This document shows positions 4,358 to 7,972 of a stretch of 7,972 bases of DNA, piece by piece (positions within the stretch are counted from its first letter, which is position 1; each line of letters opens with the position of its first letter). Origin of the DNA: Oscillospiraceae bacterium. Lineage in GTDB: Bacteria; Bacillota; Clostridia; Oscillospirales; Ruminococcaceae. The notes below the pieces were generated by a model, which had not been told where the DNA came from, searched no databases, and saw only the letters and a list, made by a program, of their open reading frames with translations. The position numbers and the translations under genes are program-made. Where the stretch lies: the NCBI GenBank assembly GCA_019423445.1, contig JAHZBJ010000098.1, forward strand, positions 1 to 7,972, read 5' to 3'.

Positions 4358-6829
4358 TCAGGAGCCTGCAAGCAGCTTTTCCACCCGCCGGATGGACTTC
4401 TCCAAACTGGAGTCGGGGTCTGTCTGGCTTTCCTGGTACAGGCGAAGAGCCTCCCGGTAGTACTCCAGGGCCTTCTCCAGATCTTTTTCCATGCCGGTGC
4501 CGTTTTCGGCACATTCTCCCAGGTTCTGACAAGCGTAGGGTTCTCCCTGTTCCGCAGCCTTGCGGTACCAGTGGACGGCATCCTCCCAGGACTGGAAAAC
4601 CCCCTTGCCGTTTTTGCAGCACCAGGCAAGGTTGCGCTGGGCAGTGGCATTCCCCTGTTCCGCAGCCAAGCGGTACCAGTAGACCGCTTCCTCCCAGTTC
4701 TGCCTCACGCCTTTTCCGTTTTCATAGCACCACCCCAGGTTGCATTGGGCGAAGTCGTCCCCCTCCAGGGCGGCGGCCCGATACCAGCGGGCTGCTTCCT
4801 CCCAGTTTTGTTCCACCCCCGTGCCATAGTCCAGGTACCAGCCCAGACAGGACTGGGCCCGGGGAAAGCCCTCCTCCGCCGCCAAACGGTACCCCCGGAC
4901 GGCTTCTTCCGGGTTGCGTTCCACCCCCTCGCCGTTTTCGTAACAGCCTCCCAGACTGCACTGGGCCCTGGGATAGCCTTGTTCCGCCGCCAGACGGTAC
5001 CAGTGGGCGCCCTCTGTCAGGTCCTGCTGGGTGCCTTTTCCTGCCTTGCAGCACCAGCCCAGGTTGCACTGGGCCCGGGGATAACCTTGCTCCGCCGCCA
5101 GGCGGTACCAGCGGACCGCTTCCTCCCAGCTCTGCTCTGTGCCGCTGCCGCTCTCATAACACCAGCCCAGGTTGCACTGGGCCTGGGGGTAGCCCTGTTC
5201 CGCCGCGGCCCGGTACCAGCGAATCGCTTCCTCCCAGCTCTGTCCGATGCCGTTGCCGGTTTCGCAGCACCAGCCCAGGCTGCACTGGGCCCGGGGATAG
5301 CCCTGTTCCGCGGCGGCCCGGTACCAACGGACCGCTTCCTGCCAGTTTTGCTGGGTGCCGTTGCCGGTTTCACAGCACCAGCCCAGGTTGCATTGGGCGG
5401 TGGGGTTTCCCTGTTCCGCAGCCTTTCGATACCAGCTTACCGCTTCCTCCCAGCTTTGCTGGGTACCTTTGCCGGCTTCACAGCACCAGCCCAGGTTGCA
5501 CTGGGCTGCGGGAAAGCCCTGTTTTGCGGATTTCCGGTACCAGTTTACGGCCTCCTCCCAGCTTTGGGAGGTGCCGCAGCCCGTCTCAAAGCACCAGCCG
5601 GTACGGAATTGTCCGCCGGGGCTTCCGGCTTCCCCGGCCTTCAGAAACCAGCGAAAGGCTTCTTCATCGCTTTGGGTGATTCCGTTGCCCCGCAGGCAGC
5701 AGACTGCAAGGCGGTACATGGCCTCGCCGTCTCCTTGGGCGGCTCCCTGGCGGAACCATTCAACAGCCGCCGGGTAGTCCACTTGACAGCCGCACTCGCC
5801 GTAGTAATAATTCAGACCCAGGCAGCGCATGGCCCGAAGGTATCCTCCCTGGGCGGAAGCCCGATAAAGCTCCATGGCCAAGGCCTCGTCCTTGGGAACA
5901 CCCCGTCCGCTTTCCAGACAATAGGCGTAGCAGCACTGGGCACGGGCGTAGCCCTGGTCGGCTGCCGCCTTGTACCAGAGGGCCGCCGATTCCAGATCCT
6001 GGGAAGTCCCGACGCCAAATTCGCAGCACGCCCCCAGACAACACTGCGCCCGGGCGTTTCCCTGCCGGGCGGACTTGCGGTACCACCGTACCGCTGCTTC
6101 CAGGTCCTTGGAAACGCCGGCGCCGTTTTCTAGGCACCAGGCGTAACAGCATTGTCCGTCGCTGCTGCCGTGATGGGCGGATTTGCAGTACCAGGCTGCT
6201 GCTGCCTTGAGATCCTGAACTACTCCGGTCCCGAATTCATAGCAGCGGCCCAAGCGGGCTTCTGCCCCGGGGTCTCCCTGCCATGCGGCGGCTTGGAACA
6301 GCTGGAAGGCTTTGACCTCATCTTTCTCCACGCCGTCTCCCCACAGGTAGCAGTCCGCCAGAAGGATTTGAGCCCGGGGGAAGTCCTGGTCTGCAGCACG
6401 TTGGTAACAGTCCAGAGCCCGCTCCATATCCTTAGGGGTGCCGATGCCGTGTTGGCAGCAGTATCCCAGGTTGCAAAGGGCAGGAATATACCCCATCTCC
6501 GCCGACTGTTGGTAGAGCCAGACCGCCTGGGACGGATCTGCCTGGGTACCGGTACCGCTTTCCATGCACCAGCCCAGGTTGCTGATCCCCCAGGCGTCCC
6601 CCTCCATAGCGGCCCGCTGGAAACAGGCCAAGGCTTTGCCATGGGGATCTTCCTCAGCAGGGTGGGGGCTTTCCAGCCACCAGACCCCCAGGAGGGTCAG
6701 CTCACGGCCGGAGAGGGCTTGTTCCTCCGTTTCCCGGACGGCCTTCCCGCAGACCGGGCAGGATGGAGGGGCTTCCTCCTCCTGGGCGATGTAATGGCAC
6801 TGGGGATCGGTGCAGCGGTAAAGCGGCAT
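4358..6829 (-). CDS. Zinc-ribbon plus Sel1-like repeat protein, cysteine-rich, function unknown
   Basis: An 823-residue protein without signal peptide or membrane segment, so probably cytoplasmic. The N-terminus (residues 6-27) has CX4C and, 12 residues later, CPVCG, a rubredoxin/zinc-ribbon-like pattern. From residue 89 to 773 there are nineteen consecutive Sel1-like (TPR-related) repeats of 36 residues (the eighth has 37), a half repeat before and a twentieth at 774, then a short charged helical tail (DSSLEKSIRRVEKLL). The unit consensus is roughly GxGxxQSWEEAVxWYRxAAEQGYPRAQCNLGWCC. About 53 cysteines are present, two or three per repeat at fixed positions. Sel1 arrays are alpha-helical solenoids that act as protein-interaction scaffolds; no partner or enzymatic domain is visible here. 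I choose ATG 6829 because the frame begins with the zinc ribbon there and the promoter's start point lies near 6877; the frame itself opens at 6913, and an in-frame ATG at 6841 (MCLLM) or TTG at 6835 is possible. The gene stands alone, between two terminators. Confidence 0.88.
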   Translation of the reverse strand: MPLYRCTDPQCHYIAQEEEAPPSCPVCGKAVRETEEQALSGRELTLLGVWWLESPHPAEEDPHGKALACFQRAAMEGDAWGISNLGWCMESGTGTQADPSQAVWLYQQSAEMGYIPALCNLGYCCQHGIGTPKDMERALDCYQRAADQDFPRAQILLADCYLWGDGVEKDEVKAFQLFQAAAWQGDPGAEARLGRCYEFGTGVVQDLKAAAAWYCKSAHHGSSDGQCCYAWCLENGAGVSKDLEAAVRWYRKSARQGNARAQCCLGACCEFGVGTSQDLESAALWYKAAADQGYARAQCCYAYCLESGRGVPKDEALAMELYRASAQGGYLRAMRCLGLNYYYGECGCQVDYPAAVEWFRQGAAQGDGEAMYRLAVCCLRGNGITQSDEEAFRWFLKAGEAGSPGGQFRTGWCFETGCGTSQSWEEAVNWYRKSAKQGFPAAQCNLGWCCEAGKGTQQSWEEAVSWYRKAAEQGNPTAQCNLGWCCETGNGTQQNWQEAVRWYRAAAEQGYPRAQCSLGWCCETGNGIGQSWEEAIRWYRAAAEQGYPQAQCNLGWCYESGSGTEQSWEEAVRWYRLAAEQGYPRAQCNLGWCCKAGKGTQQDLTEGAHWYRLAAEQGYPRAQCSLGGCYENGEGVERNPEEAVRGYRLAAEEGFPRAQSCLGWYLDYGTGVEQNWEEAARWYRAAALEGDDFAQCNLGWCYENGKGVRQNWEEAVYWYRLAAEQGNATAQRNLAWCCKNGKGVFQSWEDAVHWYRKAAEQGEPYACQNLGECAENGTGMEKDLEKALEYYREALRLYQESQTDPDSSLEKSIRRVEKLLAGS
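4511..6565 (-). repeat. Nineteen tandem 108-bp Sel1 repeat units within the gene
   Basis: Units of 108 bp (36 codons; unit eight 111 bp) run head to tail in phase with the reading frame. The first nine (5591-6565) are divergent in sequence. Units ten to fifteen (4943-5590) are much more alike at DNA level, with recurring blocks such as CACCAGCCCAGGTTGCA on the + strand and CCTGTTCCGC before each tyrosine-containing helix. Units sixteen to nineteen drift again. This pattern indicates recent internal duplication or gene conversion in the middle of the array. Confidence 0.9.
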
Positions 6830-6883
6830 GAGCAAACACATCCTGTCGGTTAAAATAAAAAAGAGAGGACTTCTTTTTTGAAT

Positions 6884-6913
6884 ATTGTAGCACAAAAGGG
6901 AAGGGAGCCGCAA
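6884..6913 (-). promoter_or_regulatory. Probable promoter of the Sel1-repeat gene
   Basis: On the - strand TACAAT (6889-6884) is preceded by TGC, an extended -10 element. With an 18-bp spacer the -35 would be TTGCGG (6913-6908), a partial match. The start point would be near 6877, with a leader of roughly 48 nt that is A/T-rich and contains AGGA about 11 nt before the chosen ATG. The location directly downstream of the rpsR terminator supports independent transcription. Confidence 0.6.
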
Positions 6914-6925
6914 CTTGACGCCTCC

Positions 6926-6966
6926 AGGAAAAAGAAAAAGCGCCGCAGCCTAAAAGCTGCGGCGCT
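6926..6966 (-). terminator. Terminator of the rpsF-ssb-rpsR operon
   Basis: AGCGCCGCAGC (6939-6949) pairs perfectly with GCTGCGGCGCT (6956-6966) around a 6-nt loop. On the - strand the stem is followed by TTTTTCTTTTTCC, a strong U-tract. It begins 18 bp after the rpsR stop and separates the housekeeping operon from the Sel1 promoter. Confidence 0.92.
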
Positions 6967-6984
6967 GAAAGCGCGTAAGTTGGC

Positions 6985-7227
6985 TCAGTCGCTGATGTAG
7001 GGGAGGAGAGCCAGGTGGCGGGCACGCTTGATGGCCACGGTGAGCTGACGCTGATGCCGGGCGCAGGTGCCGGTGACGCGGCGGGGGACGATCTTGGCAC
7101 GCTCGGAAAGATACCGGCGCAGCCGGGGCACGTCCTTGTAATCGATGGTTTCGATCTTATCCACACAGAAGGCGCAGACTTTTCTCTTGGGCCGTCTGTC
7201 GCGGGCGGGTCTATCGGTACGCTCCAT
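6985..7227 (-). CDS. rpsR: 30S ribosomal protein S18
   Basis: An 80-residue small-subunit protein that binds the 16S rRNA platform together with S6. The family block runs from KVCAFC to the end (IDYKDVPRLRRYLSERAKI, GTCARHQRQL, AIKRARHLALLPY). It is the C+ paralogue: Cys18, Cys21, Cys55 and His58 form a putative zinc site (CXXC and CXXH), which some bacteria lose or keep alongside a C- copy. The basic arginine-rich N-terminus is normal. AAGGAGGG lies about 10 nt before the ATG at 7227. It is the last gene of the rpsF-ssb-rpsR operon, 50 bp after ssb, and is followed by a strong terminator. Confidence 0.97.
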   Translation of the reverse strand: MERTDRPARDRRPKRKVCAFCVDKIETIDYKDVPRLRRYLSERAKIVPRRVTGTCARHQRQLTVAIKRARHLALLPYISD

Positions 7228-7277
7228 GGTATGAAACCCTCCTTTTCAGGTAAATTTTAGGTGATGCACGGGATCCC

Positions 7278-7718
7278 TCAGAAGGGGAGGTCGTTGTCGA
7301 TCTCCACCTCTTCGAAATCGCTGGCTGCTCCGCTGGAATAGGCCGCAGGGGCGGCAGCGGGAGCGGTTTGAGTGGGGATAGAGGCGGCGGAACCGCTGCT
7401 CTTTCCTCCCACGAAGAAGACGTTGTCGGCAACCACTTCCACAGCGGTGCGTTTGTTGCCCTGGCGGTCCTCGTAATTGCGGGTCTGGATGCTGCCCTCA
7501 ACTCCGATGGGATCGCCTTTGTGGAAGTACTTGGAGACGAATTCGGCCTGCTGTCTCCAGCACACGATGGTGATGAAGTCAGCTTTCCGCTCGCCGTCCT
7601 GGCCGCGGAAGCGCCTATCCACGGCGATCTGGAAATTCACCAGATAGACGCCGCTGGGGGTCTGCTTCAGCTCCGGCTCCACGGTGAGCCTGCCGATGAG
7701 AATGGCTTTGTTGAACAT
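7278..7718 (-). CDS. ssb: Single-stranded DNA-binding protein SSB
   Basis: A 146-residue SSB that coats single-stranded DNA in replication, repair and recombination, acting as a homotetramer. The OB-fold occupies about residues 1-105: MFNKAILIGRLTVEPELKQT, VNFQIAVDRRF, DFITIVCWRQQAEFV, YFHKGDPIGVEGSIQTR and TAVEVVADNVFFV. A low-complexity Ala/Ser/Pro linker (107-132) leads to an acidic tail ending DNDLPF, the partner-binding tip that is DDDIPF in many species. The ATG at 7718 has AAGGAGG 10 nt upstream, overlapping the rpsF stop, and only 15 bp separate the two genes. Its place between rpsF and rpsR marks it as the housekeeping copy. Confidence 0.97.
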   Translation of the reverse strand: MFNKAILIGRLTVEPELKQTPSGVYLVNFQIAVDRRFRGQDGERKADFITIVCWRQQAEFVSKYFHKGDPIGVEGSIQTRNYEDRQGNKRTAVEVVADNVFFVGGKSSGSAASIPTQTAPAAAPAAYSSGAASDFEEVEIDNDLPF

Positions 7719-7733
7719 CCTCTCTCCGCCTCC

Positions 7734-7972
7734 TTATTTGGCAACGATGAGGGAACGCAGGACGCCGTCCGTAATCTTGTAGATACGGTCCAGCTCGGCG
7801 GGGAACTCGGGGGGGCAGGTGAAGTTCACCAGCACATAATGGCCCTCGGTCTCATCCATGATCTCGTAGGCAAGACGCCGCTTGCCCCAATCGTCCACGG
7901 ATTCCACGGTGCCGTTGTCTTCGATGAGCTTCTTGAACTTCTCAACGATGGCGTTGGTGGCTTCCTCGCCGT
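7734..7972 (-). CDS. rpsF: 30S ribosomal protein S6, C-terminal 78 residues (5' end outside window)
   Basis: From the window edge the - strand frame ending in TAA at 7736-7734 reads GEEATNAIVEKFKKLIEDNG, then WGKRRLAYEI (S6 signature), EGHYVLVNFTCPPEFPAELDRIYKI and a final VLRSLIVAK. This is about 80% of S6, which is usually near 95 residues; the start codon and any leader with the S6:S18 autoregulatory site lie beyond 7972. S6 joins S18 on the 30S platform, and it is the first gene of the rpsF-ssb-rpsR operon. Confidence 0.95.
   Translation of the reverse strand, partial: GEEATNAIVEKFKKLIEDNGTVESVDDWGKRRLAYEIMDETEGHYVLVNFTCPPEFPAELDRIYKITDGVLRSLIVAK

Noticed and set aside
4156..4650. N-terminal extension of the PadR frame up to 4650.
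   Set aside because: It would run through the consensus promoter, the operator repeats and a terminator and into the end of the Sel1 gene; the TTG at 4155 has a strong ribosome site.
4298..6133. A 611-residue and an overlapping 462-residue open frame on the + strand opposite the Sel1 gene.
   Set aside because: Their regular periodicity simply reflects the 108-bp Sel1 units read on the other strand; there is no sensible start site and the sense protein is clearly real.
4511..6565. Regular tandem repeats considered as a CRISPR array or intergenic repeat element.
   Set aside because: The 108-bp unit is a whole number of codons, there are no unique spacers between short identical repeats, and the translation is a clean Sel1 array.
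6857..6879. A/T inverted repeat AAAAAAGA...TCTTTTTT in the leader of the Sel1 gene, considered as an attenuator or regulatory hairpin.
   Set aside because: The stem is almost all A-T pairs and would be weak; it may be just the low-complexity spacer near the transcription start.

Overview
The window looks like a chromosomal segment of a GC-rich Firmicute (Bacillota), most likely a gut Clostridia member of the Oscillospiraceae type. This is inferred from the Gram-positive style ribosome binding sites (AGGAGG class), the rpsF-ssb-rpsR order, a C+ form of S18, a PadR/DUF2812 pair and codon use rich in G/C third positions. No 16S or marker comparison was possible, so the family-level guess is weak.

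Layout. (1) Positions 1-2513, + strand: the 3' part of a polyamine ABC transporter operon. The last codons of an upstream gene overlap potC (permease) by four bases, potC overlaps potD (substrate-binding protein) by four bases, and 21 bp later comes a small VOC/glyoxalase I-like gene. A hairpin terminator at about 2549-2578 closes this operon and probably also serves the converging operon. (2) Positions 2616-4233, - strand: a two-gene unit with a PadR-type repressor, then an 11-bp overlapping gene for a DUF2812 membrane protein. It is driven by a textbook-perfect TTGACA-N17-TATAAT promoter whose -10 and start region are covered by tandem 13-bp GATATC-containing repeats, an obvious candidate operator for the PadR protein itself. 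(3) Positions 4249-6913, - strand: a monocistronic gene for an 823-residue protein with a zinc-ribbon-like N-terminus and about 20 Sel1-like repeats. It is unusually rich in cysteine (about 53) and has its own promoter and a hairpin terminator. (4) Positions 6926-7972, - strand: the housekeeping operon rpsF (3' part only), ssb, rpsR, ended by a strong terminator.

How the genes relate. potC/potD (with potA and potB presumably upstream, outside the window) import spermidine or putrescine. PotD here lacks a lipobox and instead ends in a membrane segment followed by arginines, so it is probably tethered by its C-terminus. The PadR/DUF2812 pair resembles a small autoregulated membrane-stress type module of unknown signal. 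The Sel1 protein is probably a cytoplasmic scaffold of unknown partner. The ribosomal/ssb block is conventional. I see no CRISPR array, insertion sequence, tRNA, phage gene or recognisable defence system; the points most worth a second look are the cysteine-rich Sel1 array, the PadR operator/promoter and the membrane-anchored PotD.
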